A DNA stretch of 7,059 bases from Myxococcales bacterium (GTDB taxonomy: Bacteria; Myxococcota; Polyangia; HGW-17; SLPX01). The translations under genes were made by a program, and so were the position numbers. Shown piece by piece: positions 7,018 through 7,059 of this stretch. The stretch spans positions 1-7,059 of the forward strand of contig SLPX01000412.1 of assembly GCA_007131745.1 (NCBI GenBank). Direction: 5' to 3'. Position 1 is the stretch's first letter. The number at the start of each line of letters is the position of its first letter. A model generated the notes under the pieces. It saw nothing but the letters and a program-made list of their open reading frames with translations, ran no database searches and had not been told where the DNA came from.

Positions 7018-7059
7018 TCAGAAACTTCCCCTCACCCCAAAAGTGGTTCCATCTCTCCC
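7018..7059 (-). CDS. C-terminal end of a convergent gene, possibly an outer-membrane protein
   Basis: Read on the minus strand from the window edge, the frame gives GRDGTTFGVRGSF and then TGA (7020-7018), 17 bases from the kinase stop. A C-terminal Phe after alternating residues (T-F-G-V-R-G-S-F) is how the last strand of a Gram-negative outer-membrane beta-barrel usually ends, the signal recognised by the Bam complex. Only 13 codons are visible, so this rests on pattern alone. After its stop, the minus strand reads a run of T, without a clear stem before it. It could also be a chance open frame. Confidence 0.35.
   Translation of the reverse strand, partial: GRDGTTFGVRGSF

Overview
The window reads as a compact stretch of bacterial chromosome, most likely from a deltaproteobacterial or myxobacterial-type lineage. 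That placement rests on three things. The large tandem Ser/Thr kinase has a membrane anchor and a TPR tail. Its first catalytic loop reads HRDISPPN, a variant I associate with myxobacterial kinases. All three complete genes have clear Shine-Dalgarno sequences, and two of them start with TTG. The exact phylum cannot be read from this window.

Layout, left to right. Positions 1-395 (+) hold the 3' end of a PhoU-domain gene. Positions 335-536 hold a degenerate 99-bp tandem duplication that begins inside the PhoU C-terminus and runs into the spacer; 65 bp of each unit are almost identical (63/65) and the rest has diverged. Positions 623-2617 (+) encode GatE, and 2622-4040 (+) encode GatD, 4 bp apart and evidently one operon. 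Positions 4121-7000 (+) encode a 959-residue protein with two kinase domains, a transmembrane helix, a low-complexity linker and TPRs. At 7018-7059 (-) there is probably the last 13 codons of a convergent gene whose C-terminus looks like that of an outer-membrane beta-barrel.

The main point of interest is gatE-gatD. GatDE is the tRNA-dependent amidotransferase described as specific to archaea; it converts Glu-tRNA(Gln) to Gln-tRNA(Gln). GatD is the asparaginase-like subunit that releases ammonia, and GatE is the GatB-like subunit with an AspRS-type insertion that activates and amidates the tRNA-bound glutamate. Here the pair looks intact, with the catalytic residues present, inside a bacterial neighbourhood. 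That suggests inter-domain transfer and raises the question of which route this cell uses to make Gln-tRNA(Gln). The kinase follows GatD by 80 bp on the same strand with its own strong ribosome-binding site. Co-transcription is possible, but nothing in the sequence shows a functional link. The PhoU gene belongs to phosphate-signalling or transport control and seems to be only a neighbour.
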